A DNA stretch of 5,459 nucleotides from Bacillota bacterium. GTDB lineage: Bacteria; Bacillota; Clostridia; Acetivibrionales; DSM-1351. Below are positions 1-5,459 of this stretch, in pieces. Position numbers and translations under genes: made by a program. The notes below the pieces were generated by a model. The model was not told the origin of the DNA. It did no database searches and saw nothing but the letters and a program-made list of their open reading frames with translations. The number at the start of each line of letters is the position of its first letter. Position 1 is the stretch's first letter. The stretch is taken from NCBI GenBank assembly GCA_023433945.1, contig JAEYTP010000005.1, forward strand, positions 1-5,459, read 5' to 3'.

Positions 1-2
1 TA

Positions 3-31
3 AGCAACCTTTTTGTATGAAGTTGTATCTA
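3..31 (+). promoter_or_regulatory. Candidate ECF-type promoter of the sigma operon
   Basis: The stretch AGCAACCTTTT (3-13) resembles the AAC-containing -35 element used by many ECF sigma factors. Sixteen bases after the AAC core comes GTATCTA (25-31) as a possible -10. Transcription would start near 37-40, leaving a short leader that holds only the ribosome binding site of the sigma gene. ECF operons are often transcribed by their own sigma factor, so autoregulation is a reasonable inference. The match was made by eye, and the cut at base 1 hides anything further upstream. Confidence 0.4.
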
Positions 32-44
32 ATTCTATAGAAGG

Positions 45-52
45 AAAGGAGG
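45..52 (+). promoter_or_regulatory. Ribosome binding site that leaves the sigma start ambiguous
   Basis: AAAGGAGG is a near-perfect Shine-Dalgarno sequence. It ends only 3 bases before the ATG at 56 but 6 bases before the in-frame GTG at 59. The spacing favours GTG 59 as the true start, or use of both. The protein differs by one residue only. Confidence 0.6.
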
Positions 53-55
53 GGT

Positions 56-604
56 ATGGTGGATGATAAAACCTTAGTTGATGCAATCGTAAATAAGAAC
101 AGTGCTGCATTAAAGGAAATGATGGATACATATGGCGATAGGCTTTTAAAATCTGCCTACCTCATAACAAGAAATAATGAAACAGCCCAGGATGTTGTAC
201 AAGAAACCTTTACTAGTGCATATTTCAGTATGCGGCTTTTCAAAGGGGAAAGCAGGCTTTATACATGGCTTTACAGCATAATGCTAAATCATTGTAGGAA
301 GGTTCTTCGTAATATATGGCTTAGGAATGTAGATTATACCAACGATGTACAACAAAAGAGCACTTCATATAGCCATAACTCAACTAATGGTATTGAAGTG
401 AAACTCGACATTGAGATTGCAATAAACAGCCTTCCTGAGAATTATAGGAGATTAGCAGTATTGTTCTATTATGAGGACTTTACAATCAAGGAGATTTCTG
501 AGATTACCGGAAAGAAAGAAGGCACAATAAAGAGCTCGCTTAGTAGGCTTAGAGTTATTATAAGAGAACATTTGGAGGGAGGAATAAGGTATGAGCAGGA
601 ATAA
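56..604 (+). CDS. ECF (extracytoplasmic function) RNA polymerase sigma factor
   Basis: This 182-residue protein has the two-domain layout and length of a group 4 (ECF) sigma factor, which directs RNA polymerase to a small set of promoters, usually in response to envelope or extracellular signals. Region 2 spans about residues 22-88. It includes the core-binding segment AQDVVQETFTSAY (44-56) and the ESRLYTWLYSIMLNHCRKVL stretch (65-84) expected to melt and read the -10. A polar linker (about 91-115) leads to region 4 (about 117-172). There SLPENYRRLAVLFYYEDFT is followed by a helix-turn-helix, IKEISEITGKKEGTIKSSLSRL, that would read the -35. No region 1.1 or 3 and no extra C-terminal domain is present. 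The start may be GTG 59 rather than ATG 56 on ribosome-binding-site spacing. Its last 14 bases overlap the next gene. The family call is firm; the regulon is unknown, though the upstream ECF-like promoter suggests autoregulation. Confidence 0.95.
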   Translation: MVDDKTLVDAIVNKNSAALKEMMDTYGDRLLKSAYLITRNNETAQDVVQETFTSAYFSMRLFKGESRLYTWLYSIMLNHCRKVLRNIWLRNVDYTNDVQQKSTSYSHNSTNGIEVKLDIEIAINSLPENYRRLAVLFYYEDFTIKEISEITGKKEGTIKSSLSRLRVIIREHLEGGIRYEQE

Positions 605-950
605 TGAAAATGATGGATTGCAGGATGATATTATTAGGGAGCTAGTACATAAAGAGCTAGATAGTAAAGTAGAAGATTTTTTTATGAGTGATGAGTTAAA
701 AGAACGTATAATTTTATCAGTTAGTAACCAATCCTTATTTGCCAAAATCAAAACCAGCATTAACAACTTTCTTAATTACCAAATTCCCATTCCTGTTCAG
801 TTAGCAGCATTTTGCTTAGCGATTGCAATTACTTTTGGTGGTTTTCTTTTGTCGGAGTCATTTAGGGTAACAAGCCAGGATATTGAGGCTGCAAGAATAC
901 ACATTGAAAGTTCAGGGGAAGGTGGCGCATATGAAAGTAGTCAAAATTAA
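591..950 (+). CDS. Small single-pass membrane protein, putative anti-sigma factor
   Basis: This 119-residue protein has an acidic, helix-rich N-terminal part (1-60), one hydrophobic segment at about 66-88 (PIPVQLAAFCLAIAITFGGFLL), and a short polar C-terminal tail (89-119). Lysines before the membrane segment and acidic residues after it suggest the N-terminus is inside. Its position directly after an ECF sigma gene, with a 14-base overlap, and this topology are typical of membrane-bound anti-sigma factors that hold the sigma factor at the inner face. The segment MSDELKERIILSV (32-44) recalls the region before the membrane helix in many clostridial anti-sigma-like proteins. There is no HxxxCxxC zinc anti-sigma motif (the only Cys is inside the membrane helix), so the role is inferred. 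The ATG at 591 is well supported by GGGAGG at 577-582, 8 bases upstream. It could instead be an accessory membrane subunit of the third gene product. Confidence 0.7.
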   Translation: MSRNNENDGLQDDIIRELVHKELDSKVEDFFMSDELKERIILSVSNQSLFAKIKTSINNFLNYQIPIPVQLAAFCLAIAITFGGFLLSESFRVTSQDIEAARIHIESSGEGGAYESSQN

Positions 951-3207
951 GGTTAAATATTTACTGGGCATTCTTGTAGTTGTTATATTAGTTAGCCTTG
1001 CCAGCACCATACTTTTACCCAAACTATTATACGCTTCTGCCCAAGTGTATACTGCAATAGGGCAAAAAGATAAGGCTAACGCTATTTATAGCAGACTAGG
1101 GTTGGACTATCCCGGAAGCCCGGAAAGCGTAAAATCGCTCTACAACAGATGTGCACAGCAGTTTAATAGAAGCTCAGATCCATTAGATTTTTCAAGTGTA
1201 TACTCTAGCATTTCTAGCTTTGGAATGTCACAAACGGGTATGCTTATAAAAAATGAAGATTTAGAGAAAATCAACACAGAGTTTTATAAGATATATAAAA
1301 GTGCAAAACATAGCTTGGATTTAGATAAGCTTAAAATGGCTGTTGCACTTAGCAATTGGTTTGGAGGACAAACACATGCTGCGATAGAGCTAATGCAGGA
1401 CACATCAAAATCAGAATACAATCAAATATCAGAGGAGGCAAAATTATACCTATCAGCTATGTATATGCAGATTGGGGATTATGTTAAAAGCAGAACGATT
1501 ATTGCGACAATTGAATCAGAGCATACCGAGATCAAAAACTCAAAGACACTTATAAGTTGGTATATGGATGTTCTTGAGAACAAGACCCAAAAACGTCGTC
1601 CAAGTATTTTCTATTCAACCGATAAAAGACTGTTAGTGAACATGAGCTTATTAATTAGTGATATTTATTTTGATCAAATTAATAGTAATACGTCTGGAAG
1701 AGGTAATATAAAGGGCAGAGTAACAATGGATGAGCAGCCCATGAAAGGTGTTATTGTTGCATTAACAAAGGTATCTATATTTGAGGGGAGCGGAATAGGG
1801 ACTAGTTCTGTAGTAGACTACGCTACAACAGTATCTTCTGATGGAAGTTACAGCTTTAGTAATATCCCTGAGGGGGATTATTTTATCTCTGTAATAGCAC
1901 CTTGGTTTATATTAAAGGACACTACCCCTAAGTTCAATGGGACTATTACAAATAACAGATATATTGATTTAAAGGTTAATACTTCAGCAGAAGTAAACAT
2001 AGATTTTAAAAAAGCTTTTAAAGTCACTCAAGCAAAGTCTGATACTGAAAAAGTAGATATAAGTTGGGCAGAATACCCCAATGCGGCATATTACCAAATA
2101 AGCACTGGTCCAATAATCAGCGGAAACAAAAATAGTAGGGACTTTTTCAATGCCACTTATTCTGAAATAACCAAGAAGACACAATTTACCTTAAACATTA
2201 GTAAATATCAAGATACAAATATGAAATCTTATATATACTCTGGGGGTAGTGCTGACAATAAATCATATATTGATGCACAATCAATTCTTGGAAGCTTTTA
2301 TAAAGGTGGTAAATATGGTTTGAGTGTGACAGCCTATGATAGCAAAGGAAATGCATTATCTACTGCAAATGCACCAAACTTCTCGATAAAAGGAAGTACT
2401 GCTAGTACAGCAGATAATCTACTCATGGAAGGGAAATACACCCAAGCTATAGAAGAATATGAAAAGCTGATTAGTGATAATCCTATAGATACCCACTCAA
2501 TCAGGGTTTTAGGTGTGCTATATGGTGTGGGCTATGTAAGTGATGGAACAGGTAAAGACCTGAATAAGGCACTTCAATATTTTAGTCGTCTAAATGAAGT
2601 TATACCTTCTGGTTACACCCGCTCATATTTAGCAGATATTTATCTGCAATTAGGTGACACGAATAAATCCATTATTATTTATAAGGAAATGATAGAAAAA
2701 AATGATGAAAATTTGATTGATGCAAGGTATGGTTTGGTCAAAGCGTACACTTATAATGGTCAATTCACCAACGCCTTGAAGGAAATGACACAGTTGGTAG
2801 ATAGTCAGATATCAACATATATGCCGGCTGAAGTGTATTTGATTAATATATTACAAGGAGAACACGATGCTTATGAACAATTTATCAATAATAGCTATAT
2901 ATTGGATGGATCAAAGCAAAAAATAAGGACATTTACAAATAGTATTCCTAAAAATCAGTTTGATGCGTTTTATAATCTAGTAAATACTGATGGAAGAGAC
3001 CAAGCACAAAAATGGTTGAATTCTATTGGAGCTTCCAAATATCAGCTATTTTATAAAGCCTTGCTTACTATGACTATTGCTGATAAGAAAGAGGCGACTA
3101 AACAATTGAACGTTGTTATTCAAGAACTAACTAATATCAAAAATGGAGGGGAAGCTATACAAGTTATTAAACAATTAGATAGAAATATAAGAAATCTTTT
3201 ATCCTAA
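931..3207 (+). CDS. Membrane-anchored TPR protein with carboxypeptidase-regulatory-like and FN3-like domains
   Basis: This protein has 758 residues from ATG 931, which is preceded by the G-rich ribosome binding site AGGGGAAGGTGG (914-925). Residues 1-10 are basic and 11-29 are strongly hydrophobic, giving an N-in signal anchor with the rest outside. ASA-Q at 35-38 could be a signal peptidase site, but it lies in what looks like the first helix of a TPR unit (about 33-66, ending LDYPGSPES), so anchoring seems likelier. Residues 70-250 are helical with further TPR-like pairs (e.g. 170-195). A carboxypeptidase-regulatory-like or SdrD-type beta sandwich follows at about 258-327 (GNIKGRV...VSSDGSYSFSNIPEGDYFISV). 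An FN3-like segment spans about 364-487 (VDISWAEYPNAAYYQIS...YGLSVTAYDSKGN). C-terminal TPRs cover about 492-630 (EGKYTQAIEEYEKLISDNP; LQLGDTNKSIIIYKEMIEKN; YNGQFTNALKEM), with a helical tail to 758. No catalytic motif is evident. A binding, scaffold or sensory role at the cell surface is inferred from the architecture and from the operon with an ECF sigma factor. Confidence 0.85.
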   Translation: MKVVKIKVKYLLGILVVVILVSLASTILLPKLLYASAQVYTAIGQKDKANAIYSRLGLDYPGSPESVKSLYNRCAQQFNRSSDPLDFSSVYSSISSFGMSQTGMLIKNEDLEKINTEFYKIYKSAKHSLDLDKLKMAVALSNWFGGQTHAAIELMQDTSKSEYNQISEEAKLYLSAMYMQIGDYVKSRTIIATIESEHTEIKNSKTLISWYMDVLENKTQKRRPSIFYSTDKRLLVNMSLLISDIYFDQINSNTSGRGNIKGRVTMDEQPMKGVIVALTKVSIFEGSGIGTSSVVDYATTVSSDGSYSFSNIPEGDYFISVIAPWFILKDTTPKFNGTITNNRYIDLKVNTSAEVNIDFKKAFKVTQAKSDTEKVDISWAEYPNAAYYQISTGPIISGNKNSRDFFNATYSEITKKTQFTLNISKYQDTNMKSYIYSGGSADNKSYIDAQSILGSFYKGGKYGLSVTAYDSKGNALSTANAPNFSIKGSTASTADNLLMEGKYTQAIEEYEKLISDNPIDTHSIRVLGVLYGVGYVSDGTGKDLNKALQYFSRLNEVIPSGYTRSYLADIYLQLGDTNKSIIIYKEMIEKNDENLIDARYGLVKAYTYNGQFTNALKEMTQLVDSQISTYMPAEVYLINILQGEHDAYEQFINNSYILDGSKQKIRTFTNSIPKNQFDAFYNLVNTDGRDQAQKWLNSIGASKYQLFYKALLTMTIADKKEATKQLNVVIQELTNIKNGGEAIQVIKQLDRNIRNLLS

Positions 3208-3213
3208 TATTAA

Positions 3214-3249
3214 AGTGAATAATCAGGGTTGTACCCTATACTATTTACT
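3214..3249. repeat. Imperfect inverted repeat / long hairpin
   Basis: AGTGAATA (3214-3221) pairs with TATTTACT (3242-3249) through 8 bp including one G-T. After short bulges an inner perfect stem, AGGGT (3225-3229) with ACCCT (3233-3237), closes a 3-base loop. Two further A-T pairs can bridge the outer and inner stems. It lies 6 bases after the stop of the TPR protein gene and has no T-run, so it is not a canonical terminator. It may protect the 3' end of the message or be an operator, because its right arm overlaps the candidate -35 of the next gene. Confidence 0.45.
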
Positions 3250-3272
3250 CCTAATGGCTAATATACTACAAT
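3244..3272 (+). promoter_or_regulatory. Candidate housekeeping (sigma-A type) promoter for the patatin gene
   Basis: TTTACT (3244-3249, 4 of 6 to TTGACA) is followed after exactly 17 bases by TACAAT (3267-3272, 5 of 6 to TATAAT). Transcription would begin near 3279, giving a leader of about 35 bases with the ribosome binding site. This start point also argues against the upstream GTG at 3281 as the patatin start. The call rests on a by-eye consensus match in AT-rich DNA. Confidence 0.45.
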
Positions 3273-3313
3273 AGGTACTTGTGCTTTTTAGCGTTGATAA
3301 TGGAGGGAATGGT

Positions 3314-4405
3314 ATGAGCTTCGGCAATGTTAACGTTAACATTGTACTAAGTGGTGGAGGAATTAAGGGGTTAGCCTTTATAGGTGCATATGAGGAACTT
3401 GAAAATAACTTTAAAAGTATAGGGAATATTGCAGGAGTATCTGCGGGGGCACTTGTTGGGGCGCTGATTGCAGCGGGTTATTCTTCTCGAGAATTAAAGA
3501 GCATCCTAAGCGATTTTAGCTTTTCAAGTTTTATGGTCACCGAGTCGGTATTGGACCGGTATATAGAGCAAAGGGTTCTTGAGGTAAACCAAAAAAGGGG
3601 TGCCGGTCTAGAAGAATTCTTATTATCACAGGATGCTGCTCCGCAGATGCGATCTATTAGCAGAAGCAACAACGAATTCCAAGGGAACCGTGGTAAGTTT
3701 ATGGCAAACCTTATTGCCTATAGCAAAAAAAATGCCTTTCTAAATGGTGAAGCACTAGAACAATGGGTAAGGACACTTCTCAATCAGAAGGGGATTAACA
3801 CTTTTTCAGATTTGAGGGGTGGAATTGCCGACAAGGTAAACCCAAGGGGCTATAAGCTCAGAATGACAGCGGTTGATGCCAATCTAGGCAAGGTTATTGT
3901 GCTGCCGGATGATATAGTATACTACAATATGGATCCTGACAAACTTGATGTAGCAAAGGCGGTTAGAATGAGCACTTGCGTACCATTTGTGTTTGCTCCG
4001 GTGATTCTCACAATGCAGGAACATAATCACAAAAAAAAACACTATATTATAGACGGTGGTGTACTGGATAACTTTCCGGTTTGGTTGATTGACAGTACTC
4101 AATCTAATCCTATTATAGGGTTGAAGCTAGAGGGAAAAGAACCAAAGGAGTTATCTACCGCAGAAAACATACTAAAAAAGCTTATCTCTCGTTCCCAAGA
4201 TACTGGTGTACCGAAGGAGGCCTACAACATTGACAATATAGCGCATATAAATACGGGAGATATTTCATTCCTTGATTTCGATATAACGGAGGAGCAGATG
4301 CAGTTTTTATACTATCAGGGTAAAACAGCAGTTCATAGTCTTTTATCGACAATGAAGAACAAAAACACACCAAAACGCCATACTAAACGCAGATTTTTAA
4401 AGTAA
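3314..4405 (+). CDS. Patatin-like phospholipase (acyl hydrolase)
   Basis: This 363-residue protein belongs to the patatin-like family, which hydrolyses acyl ester bonds of lipids with a Ser-Asp dyad. All signatures are present: the glycine-rich oxyanion-hole loop SGGGIKG (13-19), the nucleophile elbow GVSAG (41-45, Ser43), and DGG (247-249, Asp247) followed by VLDNFPVWL. The typical segment AVRMSTCVPFVFAPV (216-230) precedes the Asp. An extended insert (about 91-145) lies between the two catalytic residues and may form a lid. There is no signal peptide or membrane helix, so it is probably cytoplasmic and may act on the inner membrane face. The C-terminus is strongly basic (KNKNTPKRHTKRRFLK, 348-363), which could favour binding to anionic membrane. 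ATG 3314 is preferred over GTG 3281 because GGAGGG lies 6 bases upstream and the domain starts at once. It sits 106 bases after the sigma operon and probably has its own promoter. The substrate is unknown. Confidence 0.93.
   Translation: MSFGNVNVNIVLSGGGIKGLAFIGAYEELENNFKSIGNIAGVSAGALVGALIAAGYSSRELKSILSDFSFSSFMVTESVLDRYIEQRVLEVNQKRGAGLEEFLLSQDAAPQMRSISRSNNEFQGNRGKFMANLIAYSKKNAFLNGEALEQWVRTLLNQKGINTFSDLRGGIADKVNPRGYKLRMTAVDANLGKVIVLPDDIVYYNMDPDKLDVAKAVRMSTCVPFVFAPVILTMQEHNHKKKHYIIDGGVLDNFPVWLIDSTQSNPIIGLKLEGKEPKELSTAENILKKLISRSQDTGVPKEAYNIDNIAHINTGDISFLDFDITEEQMQFLYYQGKTAVHSLLSTMKNKNTPKRHTKRRFLK
3325..3344. repeat. Perfect 20-bp palindrome in the start of the patatin gene
   Basis: The half-site CAATGTTAAC is followed directly by its exact reverse complement. 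It begins 8 bases after the patatin start codon and covers codons for GNVNVNI (residues 4-10). Part of the symmetry comes from repeated Asn-Val codons, since GTTAAC is itself palindromic. The symmetry could bind a dimeric regulator or fold the mRNA near the start codon. No function is shown by sequence alone. Confidence 0.6.
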
Positions 4406-4431
4406 TCCATGTTTGCTTTTTTGTTTTTTTT
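4399..4431 (+). terminator. Probable intrinsic terminator after the patatin gene
   Basis: AAAGTAA (4399-4405, which includes the stop codon) can pair with TTGCTTT (4413-4419) around a 7-base loop, with one T-G wobble. A T-rich run, broken by a single G, follows to 4431. The T-tract is strong but the stem is short and AT-rich, so efficiency is uncertain. Confidence 0.45.
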
Positions 4432-4519
4432 ATTATATTATAATCCTTAAGAAATCTTCAAAAATACAATTATTGTTGCAATCTATGCTTCAAATTGGAC
4501 TATGAAAGGAACGATTATC
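4432..4519. other. Leader region of threonine synthase
   Basis: This AT-rich stretch holds TATAAT (4439-4444), a perfect -10 sequence but without a well-placed -35, and AAAGGA (4505-4510), the ribosome binding site 9 bases before ATG 4520. If transcription starts near 4450 the leader is only about 70 bases. That is too short for a T-box, and no T-box or other riboswitch signature is visible. Confidence 0.4.
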
Positions 4520-5459
4520 ATGTTATATAAAAGCACTAGAGGGAAAAATAGTGAGATTACTTCGGCGGAGGCAATAAAGATGGGGTTGGCTACAGACGGC
4601 GGTTTGTTTGTACCTGAAAAGATAACTGCTTTCACCTTGAGTCAAATAGAAGAAATGAGCAACATGAGCTATCAAGAAAGAGCAATGAAAATATTAGAGG
4701 GCTATCTTGATGATTATACACAGCAAGAATTAGAGGAGTGCGTATATTCAGCTTACACAAAGGAGAAATTTGAAACAGATACAATTGCACCATTACATAA
4801 ATTATACGATAATGTAAATATCCTTGAGCTGTGGCATGGGCCGACTAGTGCTTTTAAGGATATGGCACTACAGATATTACCACATTTTTTGGTAAAGGCG
4901 CTTAAGAAGACAGGAGAAAAAGAGGAAATAGTTATATTGGTGGCTACTTCCGGCGATACAGGTAAGGCTGCTCTTGAAGGCTTCAAGGATGTTTCAGGCA
5001 CCAGTATTATAGTGTTTTTCCCTGTTGAGGGTGTTAGCCAGGTTCAAAAAATGCAGATGATAACACAAGAAGGCAAAAATGTTACCTCAATTGCAGTAAA
5101 CGGAAATTTTGATGACGCACAGAACGGTGTCAAGAGAATATTCAGCGATGAAGACCTTGCAAAAGTAATGCTTAAAAATGGCTTCAAATTTTCTTCTGCA
5201 AATTCAATAAACTGGGGTAGACTTGTTCCGCAGATAGTTTACTATTTTTCTGCTTATGCGGACCTTATCAAAAATAATGAAATAAAAGCAGGAGATAAGA
5301 TCAATTTTGTAGTTCCTACCGGAAATTTTGGAAACATACTAGCTGCATATTATGCAATGGAGATGGGGCTACCTATAAATAAACTGGTTTGTGCAGCAAA
5401 CGAAAACAATGTTTTGACTGAGTTTATTACTTCAGGTACTTACAACAGGAATAGAGAAT
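4520..5459 (+). CDS. thrC: Threonine synthase, N-terminal part (runs off the window)
   Basis: The open frame gives 313 codons before the window ends, with no stop. Threonine synthase converts O-phospho-L-homoserine to L-threonine and phosphate using pyridoxal phosphate, the last step of threonine synthesis in the cytoplasm. The N-terminal domain MLYKSTRGKNSEITSAEAI and the following GLATDGGLFVP (22-32) are typical of the family. HGPTSAFKDMALQ (106-118) contains the cofactor-binding lysine, Lys113. ATSGDTGKAAL (142-152) and VPTGNFGNILAAYYA (265-279) are the substrate and cofactor phosphate-binding loops. SSANSINWGRLVPQIVYY (225-242) is also characteristic. Family members of this type are close to 490-500 residues, so roughly 180 residues lie beyond the window. 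The frame is intact throughout. It appears independent of the upstream genes, as the T-tract terminator separates it from the patatin gene. Confidence 0.97.
   Translation, partial: MLYKSTRGKNSEITSAEAIKMGLATDGGLFVPEKITAFTLSQIEEMSNMSYQERAMKILEGYLDDYTQQELEECVYSAYTKEKFETDTIAPLHKLYDNVNILELWHGPTSAFKDMALQILPHFLVKALKKTGEKEEIVILVATSGDTGKAALEGFKDVSGTSIIVFFPVEGVSQVQKMQMITQEGKNVTSIAVNGNFDDAQNGVKRIFSDEDLAKVMLKNGFKFSSANSINWGRLVPQIVYYFSAYADLIKNNEIKAGDKINFVVPTGNFGNILAAYYAMEMGLPINKLVCAANENNVLTEFITSGTYNRNRE

Larger units (their letters stand above)
3208..3313. other. Intergenic region between the sigma operon and the patatin gene
   Basis: This 106-base spacer holds an imperfect inverted repeat (3214-3249), a candidate housekeeping promoter (3244-3272) and the patatin ribosome binding site GGAGGG (3302-3307, 6 bases before ATG 3314). 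No T-tract follows the hairpin, so I see no convincing intrinsic terminator for the upstream operon. Read-through into the patatin gene is possible. Confidence 0.6.

Noticed and set aside
640..665. Short direct repeat GAGCTAG, twice
   Set aside because: Only 7 bases long, within coding sequence, and explained by similar codons. No sign of function.
452..766. Minus-strand open frame of 104 codons
   Set aside because: It lies opposite the sigma and membrane protein genes, has low-complexity Ser/Leu-rich translation and no recognisable domain. It is a shadow frame.
883..930. Upstream TTG start extending the TPR protein by 16 residues
   Set aside because: TTG 883 would add a polar extension before the signal anchor. 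ATG 931 has a suitable ribosome binding site and begins with a typical basic-hydrophobic sequence.
1111..1127. Tandem CCCGGAA repeat
   Set aside because: Two copies only, coding for Pro-Gly-Ser-Pro-Glu-Ser at the end of a TPR unit, so it reflects codon use.
3281..3313. Upstream GTG start of the patatin
   Set aside because: No good ribosome binding site precedes it, it is almost at the proposed transcription start, and ATG 3314 has GGAGGG at ideal spacing right before the conserved domain.
3314..4405. Patatin as an anti-phage (CBASS-type) effector
   Set aside because: Patatin-like phospholipases serve as effectors in some CBASS systems, but no nucleotide cyclase or other CBASS gene is in the window. 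The neighbours are a sigma operon and thrC.
4406..4519. T-box or other riboswitch before thrC
   Set aside because: The gap is only 114 bases, part of it is terminator, and no T-box sequence such as the conserved AGGGTGG element is present.
4753..5001. Minus-strand open frame of 82 codons
   Set aside because: It lies entirely opposite the clear thrC coding sequence and has no recognisable features. The same reasoning applies to the minus-strand frames at 1984-2184, 3478-3672, 3884-4102 and 4182-4373.

Overview
The window looks like chromosomal DNA from a low-GC, Gram-positive anaerobe of the clostridial type. The evidence is the AT-rich composition, strong GGAGG-type ribosome binding sites, Firmicutes-style promoters and a clostridial-type threonine synthase. 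A Ruminiclostridium-like host is a guess from general resemblance only. All five genes lie on the + strand. There are no tRNAs, rRNAs, mobile elements, CRISPR arrays or long repeats.

Bases 1-3207 form a compact three-gene operon. It encodes an ECF sigma factor (56-604), a 119-residue single-pass membrane protein placed where an anti-sigma factor is expected (591-950), and a 758-residue membrane-anchored outward-facing protein (931-3207). The third protein combines TPR-like helical repeats with a carboxypeptidase-regulatory-like beta domain and a fibronectin-III-like segment. The genes overlap by 14 and 20 bases, so they are probably translationally coupled. An ECF-type promoter candidate lies just upstream of the sigma gene, which would fit autoregulation. 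I infer a transmembrane signalling module in which the large surface protein senses or works at the cell envelope and the small protein restrains the sigma factor. The small protein has no zinc-binding anti-sigma motif, so its role rests on position and topology only.

Bases 3208-3313 form an intergenic region with an imperfect hairpin whose right arm overlaps the -35 box of a candidate housekeeping promoter. This promoter would drive a 363-residue patatin-like phospholipase (3314-4405) with an intact Ser-Asp catalytic dyad. A perfect 20-bp palindrome sits inside the first codons of that gene.

A weak-stemmed hairpin with a strong T-tract overlaps the patatin stop codon and probably ends the transcript. 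After a 114-base gap comes the first 313 codons of threonine synthase (4520 to the window end), a housekeeping amino-acid gene with no evident link to the upstream module.
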